Source of the DNA: Ischnura elegans
Taxonomy: Eukaryota > Arthropoda > Insecta > Odonata > Coenagrionidae
Reading direction: 5' to 3'
Assembly: GCF_921293095.1 (NCBI RefSeq)
Contig: NC_060253.1
Coordinates: 94,257,073-94,321,072 of the forward strand
DNA: 64,000 nt
The notes under the pieces are model-generated. The model ran no database searches. It had not been told where the DNA came from and saw only the letters and a list, made by a program, of their open reading frames with translations. Below, piece by piece: positions 47,650 to 59,521 of this stretch (position 1 is its first letter; every line of letters starts with the position of its first letter). The position numbers were made by a program, and so were the translations under genes.

Positions 47650-50040
47650 TTATTCGAATCTCAAATTTATTTATTATGCACTCTAAAAGAAAAATAAATT
47701 TCCCCATTTTTTTTTTCAGAAATTAACCTCGCTACGCTAGACATACAATCGACTCATTTATAAGCAAGTTTTGAAAATGATGACTGAATGAAAGGGAAAC
47801 TATTTGAAAGTTAGTATACCGATAAATAAATTTAGATAAAATTTGGAGACTTAACATACCGACAGGATATGCTGGTACTTACTGGCAGCAAAACTGGAAC
47901 TTAGATGAAATAAAAGTCATTCTGTTGAAATTAGGCAATTTTTAGCAATTAAATGCTAAAGATATTTCAATCGCGATTAATAGAGGGTTTTATATCAATG
48001 TTTGCACATTTCAAGCCTATTACTTCCTAAATTAAAATTTCTAAAATTTATAGATAGTTGGTGACTTCGTCTTCGTTTATTACAAAGTTAAAAGATTTGA
48101 ATTCATGCAGAGTACACGGACATTACTGATAATCAACAATTGCTTGGAGATTTGTTTACACACACGGTAGTTATGTGTTTGTTGACAACTCAATTCGAGC
48201 TGAGCAAATCTAAGCAATGAATAAAACCAAAATGCATTTCATGAAAAATATTCAAGGACCAAACTCACCATTACGCTGATTGCAGTTCATTTTTAAATTA
48301 AATAAGGCTGGGGATTATTGCTTGGATTTTTGGGCCAGCAATAATACAGCATTTAGGAAGTTTTTCATTTGGATTCCTTTTAAAAAGTTTCAGCAGCCTG
48401 AAAGTATCATGTTAACTAATTATTTAACCGACATTATTGTACTGTAATTACATTCAGCATCAAAAATGCTTATTGCAAAGTCAAATAAGATGGCCATAAA
48501 AGAATTTACAGATATCTAACTTACGTATGGTTATTTTTTACGTGTTGGATTGAGGAAAATCCGTTTTTATGTCCCCTCGCCGACCAAAAAAGTAGTTTAA
48601 GGTTATAATTTTGCTATTGACTCTTTAAGCTGCCAAAATAAAAGCATTAACTATCAAAATATGCTAATTTTAGGAATAGGCAAGCATGCCATAAGTATAT
48701 CGTGCTGACAGCATGAAGAATGTGGGTGAACTAAACTGTGGTAAGAAGCACATCACATGTTGCTGCTATTTTGCATTAAAGTAACAAATATACAATTCTA
48801 AGCTCCCACTGTTTCCATACTATGCAATGGAAAAGGAATTGAAATATTATAAAGTATATGATACCTGGAGTCTCTTATTTAATTTTTCCCGCCTCGTCTT
48901 TATTAACTCATTCATATTCATACTTTCATATGTTTGTTAATTTCATACTTAAGTTCTCATATATTCATGGTGTTTTCAAACCCTAATGCGAGAAAAATCG
49001 CAACATTAACTACTCCACATCGATATGAGCGTGTTTATTGATAAAAGTAACTTCTGCCGTCTCAATATAATCAGCAGGCTTAACTAAGTGCCCTTTGGAC
49101 TCCTCATTCATGAATACAGGCAGGAACGTGTAATCAGAGTTAAAACGAAACTAGAGCGTGATTTTCAACACGATGATATGCAAGTCATCCATTGAAACGG
49201 AGATATATCATCAAGTTAGACTGATAGTAAGGTTCACGCCCACATCGCCCTGTCTTTTTTCAGATAGGGCCATTATTTCAGCCTCCATATCACGGTATTT
49301 ATAGCGTATCGGCTGGTCAGCGATGACGCAGTCAGCTTTTGCTTAGACGGGAACTGAGATTTTTAAAAAATTATCACAAAGCTAATCTAAAACGGCATTT
49401 TCTATAGATGAAACGAAAAATTTTACCGCTCTAAGTCCTCTCTGACGTCAGATATACGGCGACCGGAAATATTAAATAAAATTCGAATATTTCAGCTATA
49501 AGAACTACAGGAAGATTCGATATTACCAGTGGAATCCGAATGAAAGTCATTGGATAGCTCAATGCATAATGTATTCCTCATGCCTCTAATAAATCGTATA
49601 GATGAGTAATATACGATTCCATTATGATCACTTGTAATTCAAGGCCCAAAAGAAGGTGTTAAAAAAAGATTGAGCTCCCACTATGAATTGGATACCTCCA
49701 CGTTCAAACTTCACTTGATGACAGGTGTGACCAACGGATCTTTTACTTACGTGAAGTCTGAACGTGACTACCAATGAGCCTCTGCATTTCAGAGGGCGCG
49801 ATGGCTCACAATCAGGTTCCAATACCTCATCCTTCAACGCGAAATTTATACAGTAAGTTGAAATTCTCCCGTATGAATAATGTCTTTTTTGAGGCCATTT
49901 TTGGTCCGCATCCGATACGAATTTGATGCTGCCTGAGCCTCTAAATTTTTCAGAGCTTTTATGGAGCACGGATTGATACTTTCGATGCCTCAATGTATCG
50001 GGTTTTTCAAAATAAATTACGGAAAGTGTGGTTTTAGCGC
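47650..50040. other. intergenic AT-rich stretch, no recognised feature
   Basis: Mostly AT-rich. A minus-strand open frame of 121 codons near 49628-49993 has no recognisable domain and looks like a chance frame. Confidence 0.55.
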
Positions 50041-50093
50041 CTTACAGTATTTATTAATAAAAACTTATGCACACATGTGAACTGGTGCCAAAA

Positions 50094-50485
50094 CAGTGAC
50101 GTAATTAGGAATGTACTTTGGGGTAATTAATTAGGGGTGGTGAGGGAGCTTTGGGGGGGATGAGGGGGGTTAGTGGGGGCCCCCCCAGGAAACGGGTTTT
50201 CATGAAAAGTTTTGAAAAATAGCATGCCTGAAAATGCATTTTACATCATTTTGGCACTTATTTAACTTTTAGCAGATGCAGTTATTATATATCAAACTTT
50301 ATGCTTCACGACCCCTTATTATATATATATATATATTTTTAGATCACGAGATGTGGGTCAATTGACCCACATCTCGTTATTATATATCAAATCGAGACAA
50401 GAATTACATATATTTTTTTGATTTCTCAGAGGTTTTGGGGGGGGATACATCCCCTCATCCCCCCCCCCCCATAGTTACGCCACTA
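50094..50485. mobile_element. hAT-like MITE (CAGTGGCGTAACTA family) with an internal insertion
   Basis: Ends CAGTGACGTAATTAGG and CATAGTTACGCCACTA; flanks TGCCAAAA (50086-50093) and TGCCAACA (50486-50493), 7/8 identical. It is longer than its relatives because of an extra segment at 50297-50391 flanked by a 16-bp direct repeat. Confidence 0.8.
50346..50377. repeat. perfect 32-bp palindrome
   Basis: Each half is acgagatgtgggtcaa in opposite orientation with no spacer. It lies in the extra segment of the surrounding MITE and is absent from the other copies. Confidence 0.95.
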
Positions 50486-50756
50486 TGCCAACAAACAAAA
50501 CATTTTGAGCATCTCTTTCATTTGATGCATGATTTATAGCTGTAAGTTTAATTTAATTAATATTATGAAGCCATAAAACCCAGCTATTCGTTTTGAAACT
50601 CCCAGTTTAGGTCTCAATGGGTCACTACAGCAAAATTTACCATATTTTATGCTTTTCGGACTTCAGCACCTAAGGGAAAATTGTTAAGGTAGAGAAAGAA
50701 TGAAATTACTATTTAAAGTAATCGTATCGGGGGTGATTTGGTGTAAGTTCTCTATC

Positions 50757-50934
50757 GTAGGGGTTGAATGAATAAAACTTTGCTTTTTCCACATGGTGAT
50801 TTGTTTTGACTTTAATAGTTTCGTTACGCGTCACTTTTTCAAGGTACCTTTAACTTTTAAGGAAACGAAAACGTCGTCGGGCAAAATAACTCACCACGTG
50901 GAAAAATCAAAGTTTTAATTCCTTCAACGCCTAC
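50757..50934. mobile_element. foldback MITE
   Basis: Arms (gtaggggttgaatgaataaa at left; complement of tttaattccttcaacgcctac at right) both contain tttttccac.tggtga. The loop holds the gcccgacgacgttttcg phrase. Confidence 0.7.
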
Positions 50935-51279
50935 TTACATAACGTTAAAACTCTGAAAACAGTACAGATATAGAGGCATGATCATTTTAAAGCATGTGCG
51001 TCACGTGACCTCAATGTTTGCGACCCGTTGGTTCTCCTGCGCATACACTTTAAGGGCGCTATCCCATGCGTACACGCTGGGCACATCTATTTTATGACGG
51101 AAAATCGAACATCCTAGCTCGACTTAAAAACAACCACCCTATGGTCGAAGCCATTGCTTGGATTATACCCCTTACCGCATGGCACCCATCACTGGGGCAA
51201 GGACAAGGGAATGCAAGAGGCGGCAAGAGAGAACTGATGGTTAAGGAAGGTCACTTAATGGCATAATGCGTGTACTACG

Positions 51280-51616
51280 CCTCCCTTGAATTACGGGGAG
51301 CTTCCTGGGGTAGTAGGGGGGAGTGTTGGAAGGGGGGTGGGGCGGGGGAGGGATGGTAAATCGGCCGCTGGCCACGGCGCCGCTGGACATGGCACGCCAC
51401 TTAAAAAGGCCGCTCACTCCCAACTGGCTGCGTCCACCGTAATCACCTCCATCCGCTCCGTCCAATCGGACCGCACCGAGCACGTGGACGAAGGAAAGGC
51501 GGCCTCCTCCTCGGCAGCAGCGCCCTCAAGAGCGGAACGCGGAGCCACCACCCGATCTGCAGGCCACCGCGCCGCCGTTTACGTCTGCTCCGGCCGTGCA
51601 CGACGAAAAAGTAAGG
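51280..51616 (+). promoter_or_regulatory. GC-rich, CpG-rich island; candidate promoter / first exon
   Basis: This stretch is markedly GC- and CpG-rich compared with its AT-rich neighbours and ends in a consensus donor (A|gtaagg near 51611). It is long and open in more than one frame on both strands, as expected for GC-rich DNA, and I recognise no protein domain. Because the exon at 63221 begins at a splice acceptor, this island is a candidate 5' exon and promoter for that gene (inference). It could instead belong to an unrelated transcript. Confidence 0.35.
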
Positions 51617-52103
51617 AGTTCGCTCAAATGGGAGGGTGCCAAACAAGCAATGGCTTACCCTGGGGGTCCGGACCTACCCCCCCAAAATATGAAAACATAA
51701 TTACTTTGTTGATTCCAAGGGGAGTTTATAGAGGAAGCCAAATTGCATCCCTCAGAATGTTGATTTCAGTTGCCACTTCGGTCTCATTTTAATAGGTTTC
51801 CAAAAATGTCCGCGGCGTGGTAATGAGTGCAATGCGATCGAGTTTTTTTTTCTCAATATTTTGCAGTAGGTATAATGTTTGTAATTTAGAGGAAGAGCAT
51901 TGAAGGGTTATCAAATTGATAAAGAGCACCATCATGAATGTAAATTTCGATTAATACCCCTATTTATACCTTATTTCCCCCTGAAACTCGGACCAATTTG
52001 ACCGTCAGCGACGCAAATGGCAATTTCTGTAAACCCATTTGAATGCGCGGTGGGCGACAACACTTTAGGCTCAACTCGAGGATCCTCTATTTTAATATTC
52101 GTG

Positions 52104-52257
52104 GTTAATTCAGTCGCATTGGCTAACGTTTCGGAAAACGACATGTCTCCCACTCTCAATACATGTAACTGTCTGAACAAACAGACACTAACACGCCTTG
52201 AGGATGGAAGACAAGTCGTTTTCCGAAACGTCGGCCGATACGACTGAATTAACCTTG
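52104..52257. mobile_element. foldback element related to 28916-29103
   Basis: Arms ggttaattcagtcgcattgg and complement, each with acgtttcggaaaacgac. Same family motifs (cagtcgcat.ggc, ttgagg) as the intron 13 copy. No clear flanking duplication. Confidence 0.65.
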
Positions 52258-52714
52258 CGTGGAAACCGAGAAGGAAACCAAAATATTATTCACCAGGAAA
52301 TTTAAAATCGTTTGCAATTACTTTGCTTCCTAAAAGAAAACAAATTGTTGAAAAAGTCGCGAATTTGTAAAAGATTTATTTGAAGAATCAAGTTTTTTTC
52401 GGTTATGAAAAGTTTTAAAATTAGTTTAAAACTCTCTACTCAGTACCCTGCTTTCAAAATTTTCTTCCCCCTCGTTTTGGACCCCCTGCCGGCCGGATAA
52501 TAGGGCCTCTTGGGCCGCTCTACCCCTAGGGTCGTGGTTTGGGGATCCCTTATATAGACAAATACCATCGCAAACTGAAGCGTAAGTCCTGCACTTATTC
52601 ACAGTACAGAGAATTTCCTGAATGAATATGTATCTCGTTTAATGACGCTATCATGCACTCACTAAACGATTTGGCAATAGGTTAGTTCGGGATAGTAAGC
52701 GAAAAGCTCACACC

Positions 52715-52860
52715 TGACTAAGCGGTAAGCATGACAATATTTACACAATCAGGATAACGGGGGTAGTTCCTTAGGTCTCCATAGGCTTCACCCGGGCCTT
52801 GAAGCCGGGTCCTTTGGGTGAAAAGCCAGACCTGTTGCCCACTTGACCATCCCCGTTTCG
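52715..52860 (-). mobile_element. tRNA-derived SINE-like element
   Basis: On the minus strand gatggtcaagtgggcaacag (A-box) and cggcttcaaggcccggg (B-box) are spaced as in a tRNA. The anticodon stem is poor. Confidence 0.45.
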
Positions 52861-52869
52861 GTTTCGGTA

Positions 52870-54480
52870 TACTTAAATTTTCCGTTACTATAGTGGAAAA
52901 TATAGGTCAATCGGTCGAATCGCTTTTTTTTGGCAGCTGAATATTAAATGGTACACACACTGCATGCAAAATTATTTGAAAAAAATTAAATACATTTATG
53001 GCTTGCTTTAATATATCTTAGCTTATTTCCACGATTACCCCAAATGGAACTTAAAGAGTTTGACCCGCAGAGTCAGTAGGTAAAACGAAAAATAGAAGAT
53101 TTTCACGGAAATTAGTTTCACTTTGAGCCAGTGCTTATTATTTAAACAAGTCAGCCTAAGAAAATACATACAAAAATAGTTACAGTAACTAACAGGGAGC
53201 GATAACGGCAAGTTTCAGCACTTGAACTGACGATAGTACTTCATGGAGTTAGGGTCAGCTGTTTTCGACTTCAGATCGCTTACTTCCCCAAAGGAAGAAC
53301 ACAGTCCGTCTCCGGACTGCCGTCTCCTTTTTTGCGCACCGTTATACAATATTTGAACATTTCCGTCGGCTCCAGTATAATTTAAAACTAGCTTAAGAAG
53401 CTTAAGTTTCCTCCTCCAATAAGACTCTTCTGTTATTTATTTATACGTGTTATATACACGTTACTCGATGCAAGTGAAAATCTTTTAGAAATTAGTTGTA
53501 GTTGGCAGCTTTTCAAAGCTCTATTTTTCTTAAAATCCCATTAGCCCACGGATTTTCGTCTCTAAAACGTATCTTCAGGCCCACCCTCATCTTTCGGCAT
53601 TATCATCAATAAGAGCTGAAAAAGTTTCCGATCCGCGATAATATATTTTTACAATTTTAAATAGACATTGGCAATATCACATTTAAGATAAAGGTGTGGC
53701 TGCCTCATGAAACCTCATGAGAAAAGACATAATAATTCTACCGTTTATTAGCAATACGTTAGTAAGCCTTAATTGCACTTTCTTCAGCACAATTCTTAAT
53801 CACTGATATTTACTCCAGTCGATTTGAGTATCCAAAATTGAATTTCAGCTCCCATATCACCTCCTGTCCGCGTCCAATAGCGTCGTCTCCATAGATTTTC
53901 GCTCTAGTTCATTAAAGCTACTTTCTATTACAATGGCCTTACCGAATATTTACATTGCTTTCCTCGATTATACTACCGATTATATTGCTTTTAATGTAGC
54001 TAATCCCATTTGAGGTAAGGTACTACACTTGAATACGCAACAATGAGACTTTCCATGCTTCTCACGTTGTTTATTTTATTTTGAAGTGAACATCAAAGCT
54101 TTAAGGACGGCCAGAATCACTAATAGCAACCAAAGGAGATCACTTGTTATTCCCAACACGAAAGAGAAATAAAAACCCTGCGACGCGCTAAAAGGCACGC
54201 AGCCAGAGGGAAGGTTACTGGGGATTCAGTGTCCCGCGATAGTAGGTATTATCTGTATTCCTCAAAAATACAGTCCACGACCGGACTTCAAATCGAGTGA
54301 GCGTGGCGAGTGATGGGCCAAGTCGGTCGTGTCGGTCAAGTGATGTCGAGCACCGTTCACCATTCAATTGAGTCATTCAATCGCGAATGGTCAGTCACGA
54401 CCTATGTTATTCACAACTGATGCTTGTCATGTCGGTCCTATGTCGGTCACTACCCTTTCGGTCATTCCAATGGCTGTACA
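52870..54480. other. intergenic stretch, no recognised gene
   Basis: No domain-bearing frame seen. The segment 54300-54470 contains several gtcggtc phrases in both orientations and may be part of an unrecognised repeat. Confidence 0.5.
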
Positions 54481-54483
54481 CAG

Positions 54484-54610
54484 GGTGTTCCGTGAGGAAT
54501 CTGCGATACCCCAGGAGGTGGTAACAGAGATGATTTAAGCATTTTTTTATCTGTAAACATAAGAGTCGCAACTCCTTAGTTACTGAGCTATGGCAGCGCA
54601 AACTATTTTT
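54484..54610 (+). repeat. dispersed repeat pair, copy B
   Basis: Matches 40078-40200 in the same order; starts near cagggtgttccgtgagg. Confidence 0.5.
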
Positions 54611-55189
54611 TTGTTACACTTCGCGGTTACCATGAAAACGGTTTTTCTTGGGTATCCAGGCTTTTCAACATTTTATTGCTCTGGTTTTTTAAGGGCATAA
54701 AATAATTATGATTGAAGATGGAAGATGCGCGATTGGAAGAAAATGTGCGATTATTTCTGTCTGAAACATCATATATCACAAAATGGGTGAGATTCCACAA
54801 TCGTATTGTCAATACTCGCTCAACGCTATCGTTCAAAAAAGCTCAACGATTAACAGTTGCAGACAATTACAATCGCTCTTAGAGTCAGGGATGTAAAGGG
54901 TAAGTCTAAAGCAGTAAAATTTCAATAGTTTCGTTCCTGGGAGCGAAATGTAGAAACGAGACGATATGCATTTAAACCCGGGGAGCTGAACTTAGGGTCG
55001 AAACGAAATCTGAGTCAAAACTACTTCGGGTCAAAACTGAAGTAAAACTCGCCACGCCACGCCACGCCGAAATTTCATTTTATGGTAGTCACCACTACCA
55101 GCCAATTTGGCTGTCTATGGTGTGTTTCTTATATCGTCGTTGCAGGTAAAATTACTCAAGGTAGTCACAGTGTGGCAATTGGTAAAAAT

Positions 55190-57870
55190 TTATGGGGAAG
55201 GGAAATGGTTGGGGAGGAGGGCAATTTTAGGGGGTTTATGCGTTTCAGTAGGGGTAGGAATATAATCCCAAAGATGTATAAGTAGATTATTTTCCGTCAA
55301 TGCCAGTGATTTTTCAAAAGTTACCAAATTTGATTTGAGGTCTGTTAATATAGGGGTAATTTTTAAATCTTTCCGGATATCCTTGTTGCGCAGGAACCAT
55401 GGCGCCCCTGCAATCTTCCTAACAATCTTATTTTCTGTTGTTTGCACTTTCTTCAGGTGGGTTTTCGCCGCCATGAGCCATACTGGCGAGGCGTATGTGA
55501 GTAATGGCTTTACCATGGAGTGGTAAATAAGCAGTTTAGTCTTCAGAGAAAGTTTTGAGTTGCGATGGAGCAGGGGTCCAAGTGAAGTTGCGGCAGCCAT
55601 TGCTTTACCGGTAGAGTAGGTGATATGTTGCTTCCAGCGCATTCTCTGATCAAGAATTACTCCAAGGAATGTGGTTATTACAGCTCGAGGAATTTCTGTG
55701 TTGCCGTAGAATAATGGTTCTCCAATCCCTGCCTTTGGGCGGCGAGAGAAAGCGACGTGGACACATTTTCGCGGATTTGCTGTTAGTTTCCAGGAATTAG
55801 CCCATTCTTCGTATTCATCAATCTGCCTTTGGAGGAGTTCAGCCGTCGATCGAGGGTTTGAACCCTGGGCAGTGAAGGTGGTGTCATCAGCGTACAGAAA
55901 GGAAGAAGTGCCAGGAATGGTGGGAAGGTCATTTATGAATATGTTGAAAAGGGTTGGGAAGAGAATTGCTCCTTGGGGAACACCAGAGGAGATGGCTGCA
56001 GTATCGGAAAATGAGAAATTGACTTGTACATAAAATGTGCGGGCAAAGGTAAAAGATTGGATTAATTTCTAGAGGTAGATAGGGATCGGGAGGAAGGAGA
56101 GTTTGAGTACAAGGCCCAGGGTCCAAACCCTGTCAAAAGCTGCCTCCAAGTCCAGGAAAACGGCTTGCGTGATCCATCGATGCTTGAAACCGCCGATGAT
56201 TGATTCCATCAGGCGTAGTATCTGGTGCGTGGTTGAGGTGTGGCGACGAAAACCAGTCTGCTCCGGCCTGATGCAATTATGAAGGGAAAGGTGATGAAGG
56301 AGTCGGGAGTGAATTACGGATTCAAATAGTTTCGAGTGGGTATTCAGGAGGGAAATGGGGCGATAGGAGGAAGGGTTAGTTGCAAGTTTCGATGGTTTGA
56401 GAATCATAATTACTTTTGCGCATTTCCATGAGGTTGGAAAATACGATATTTGAAAAAGGAAGTTGAATAAATCGGAAAGGAAGGCTATTGCAGGAGAGGG
56501 AAGATGTTTAAGGATTTTATTTGATATCGCATCAGGACCGGGAGCAGACTTGGTTTTCAGGTTGGCAATAATGTCAGTGAGTTCACTGGCAGACGTTGCG
56601 GCAGGTTGATCGGAAGGGCAGTGTTGAAGGCTTAGCCAATGTTCTTCTGCTTCTTCATCCATATCTGATGGGAGGTTATTCATAAAACGCTTTTCCAAAA
56701 TTGTTCGGAAAAGTGAAGCTTTTTCTTCATCCGTGGAAGCGGTGTTGTTTTCGCAGGAGAGCGGGGGAGTTGCTCGACGCGGGTTTTTGAGAACCCGGAC
56801 CATTCTCCATACTGAATTATCTGAAGTAGAGAGAGAGGCGATTTTCTTGTCCCATAAGGACTGGCGGTGCGAGCGAAGAAGAGAGTTGACTCTGTTTCTG
56901 AGCGCTTTAAATTTTTCATGGCTCTCTCTCGTCCTTTGCGATTGCCAAAATTTACGAGCCTTGTTTCTTTCTCGCATTTTTTGGAGAATTTCCAATGGTA
57001 AGGCATCATTGGATTTTTCCGATGGAATGATGAATTTGGCATTTTCAGTACAGTGGCGGATGGTATCGGTGAGCTTGTTTATGCAGGTATCGGCGTCAGC
57101 GCGGGTAGAAAGTGGAAGCTCTTGAAGGCTGTGCAGATTGTCTCTGATGAGTCGGGAAAATTTTTTAAAGTTGATGGCTGATTTGGGGGTAGGAATGCAG
57201 GAAGTAGGAGAACAATTGAGGGTAAAAAGGATTGGGAGGTGGTCGGAGGCTGAAGAATCAATAGTGCAGGGTTGGTCAATTTGGGGGAGGTTTGTGGCAA
57301 AAGCAATATCCAAAATATCGTCGCGTCCGTGAGCGCCGTAGTGAGTGAAACTTGCAGGCGAGAGGATGGCAGCAGACCGCTCCTTTGCGATGAATAGTAG
57401 TTTTTTTCCTGCGGCATTCGAAGTGGAAGCTCCCCATTGGGAGTGCTTAGCATTAAAATCGCCTCCGAGGAAAGCACGTTCGGTAAGTAGCATGTTGAAT
57501 GCACGAAGATCCTCCTTTTCGAGCTTTTTTGGCGGGTGATATATTGACCACGTGTTGATTTTTCCTATTGCGGTGGAGATCCCACTGCATCGAGCGATTT
57601 AGCATCAGGAGACTGCAGCTGAGTTGATTGAAGGGAAGATTTTACTAGGGCTAGTACGCCCCCACCAGATTTTCCCTCACGATCTTTTCGAAATTGCCTA
57701 AATCCAGGAGTGAAAATATTTTTTCCAGGGGTGAGATGAGTTTCTTGGACAAGAGCCAAATCAATAAGAGTGTCTTGCATTAAGTGCAGCAGCTCTTCTA
57801 TTTTGTTGGAGATTCCATTGATATTCCATTGAAGGATTCTCAATTGACTTGCCTTTCTTGTGCTAGACAT
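55190..57870 (-). pseudogene. Jockey-like LINE ORF2 (endonuclease-reverse transcriptase), one frameshift and one stop
   Basis: The ATG at 57870 overlaps the ORF1 stop (ATGTCTAG). The endonuclease has LRILQWNINGISNK, LALVQETHL, GGDFNAKH, and SASDHLPI near its end. A 1-nt deletion near 57587 shifts the frame; after it the RT reads YRPISLLN, AVFLDLEAAFDRVW, then TAG at 56069-56071, then SSGVPQGAIL, the catalytic YADD at 55883-55894 and LTYASPVW. It ends HFPSP then stop at 55190. Only two lesions in about 890 codons. Confidence 0.87.
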
Positions 57871-59521
57871 CGCTGAATAGCAAGAGAGCACCTTGAATAA
57901 TTTCTTCTAGAAGGATATCGGTTTTGGGTTTATGAGAGGGGGCAATAGGTTTTTTAATTAGTTGGGAAATCCAGGAGAAAATTTTGCTTTTCACAGATGG
58001 GGTAAATAAGGAATTAATGGTTTCATGTAGAGGAGCGGGTTGAGTTTGGGTAGCGGGAGGAGGGGAGGTAGGAGTAGGAAGAGAGGGGAAAGCGCTGGTT
58101 AATTGAATTTGCGGAGCAGCAGGAGTGGAGGCGGCGCGGCGCGAAGCTTGCAGACGCTCTAAGTAAGTAACATATGCAGGGCACTGCCGGTAGTTAGCCG
58201 GATGATTTTGCTTACAGTTAGCGCAGGTAGCCGGAGCCGGTTTTACGACAGTGCATTCAGTATGAGAATGGAGATCACCACAGCGGACGCATCTAGGCGA
58301 CATGCCACAAGATTTTTGCGTGTGGCCGAAACGTTGACAATTTTTACATTGTGGTGGACCGGGGGAGGGTTTGAAAGATTCAAAAGTTACACCAAGATCG
58401 CAGAGATTGGTGATGGCTTCGTATCTGGGGCGGTCCTCTTGCGAAGAAATTTTTATCTGGAAGAGCGGGAGCAATCTGGTGGGTGGCGTTGGAAGTATGG
58501 TTGTAGGATCGTCAGCAAGAATTCTATCACGGCGCTCCTGTTCGCGGCGGGTTGGTCTGGTAGTGCGTAACTTCACGACATCTTCCGGGAAAAGATTTCG
58601 ATCAGCAAGAGATGACTTGATTTCCTCAGTGGTAGTATCAGTGAGGAGTCCGCGAATTAGTAAGTACGTCTTCTTATCTTCAGGGAGTTGGTAAGTAAAA
58701 TATTCCCATTTTTTTCAGAGAAGAGACGAACTAGCGAGCGAAAATCGGAGCTTGTGGACGGTTGACATTTAACATTCGCGCCAGTTGAGTGACAAATTGG
58801 CGGAAATTCACATGCGGATTTAATTGCTCTGAATTTAATAGACCAATTTGAAGGATCCTTCAGGAATATCGTTGGAATAGACGATCTGGGTTGATTTCGA
58901 GGCTGGCGTTCAGATGGCGCTGATGGCTGGTCACGTAAATTTTGATTCAGGGTTGAGGAGGTAGATGGCACTGGCGGCGGTTCAGCTAAAGGATCGTCAT
59001 GGCCAGTCATGGCTATCCGAGAGTGAAGCGAACTGGTTTGATACCGGAACCGGAGCATATTCAGTCAAAGTGGGTGATTTTCTAAGGCATTTCCTTTTAG
59101 ATGATCTCGAAGGATGTCGACAATCTTCGTCACCCGCGTCAGCGGCGTCAGATTCTAATGCAAGGTTAGTTTTAGAAGTAGATGGACGTTGAGTCGATTC
59201 AAAATCAACAGCAGCTGCCACAGCGGCAGAAATTGGCGGAAGGCCGGCAAGTTTGCGGAAACAAGGATCGAAGGTAACTTTTTCTGGCACGGAAATTGTA
59301 ATTAATTTTCTATTTGGGATATGAACATCAGGGATAGAAGGAGGGGAAGCCACACTGTGACTTACCGATGCCGGAACGTGGGAGGTTGCGTCGCAGGAAG
59401 AGGCACCGTTGTCGTTGGCAGCAGCAATCAATTCGATGTCATCTTCGGAATACAAGCTCACAGCAGAGAGCGTGTCGTCGTCTTCTGAAATTGTTGATGC
59501 CATGGCGTCCCCGCCAGGCAT
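57863..59521 (-). pseudogene. Jockey-like LINE ORF1 (gag/nucleic-acid-binding), two frameshifts
   Basis: Starts MPGGDAMASTISEDDDTLSA. The frame shifts near 59000 (after SDSHDWP) and again in an A-run near 58711, then stays open to the stop at 57863-57865. After the second shift it reads LPEDKKTYLLIRGLL, the pre-knuckle domain of insect Jockey gags. Three knuckles follow: CKNCQRFGHTQKSC, CVRCGDLHSHTEC and CANCKQNHPANYRQC. ORF1 proteins bind the element RNA. A Pro/Thr-rich tail ends in LLEEIIQGALLLFSDV. The damage is two small indels only. Confidence 0.85.

Noticed and set aside
49628-49993. 121-codon minus-strand open frame
   Set aside because: No domain, no start context and no splice signals that support it; probably chance or unknown repeat.
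51286-51792. 168-codon open frame and opposite-strand frame in the GC-rich island
   Set aside because: GC-rich DNA gives long chance frames; no domain is recognisable and the frame runs past the donor into intron-like sequence.
56733-58694. Plus-strand open frames over the Jockey-like LINE
   Set aside because: They are antisense shadows of ORF1 and ORF2; none has a recognisable domain.
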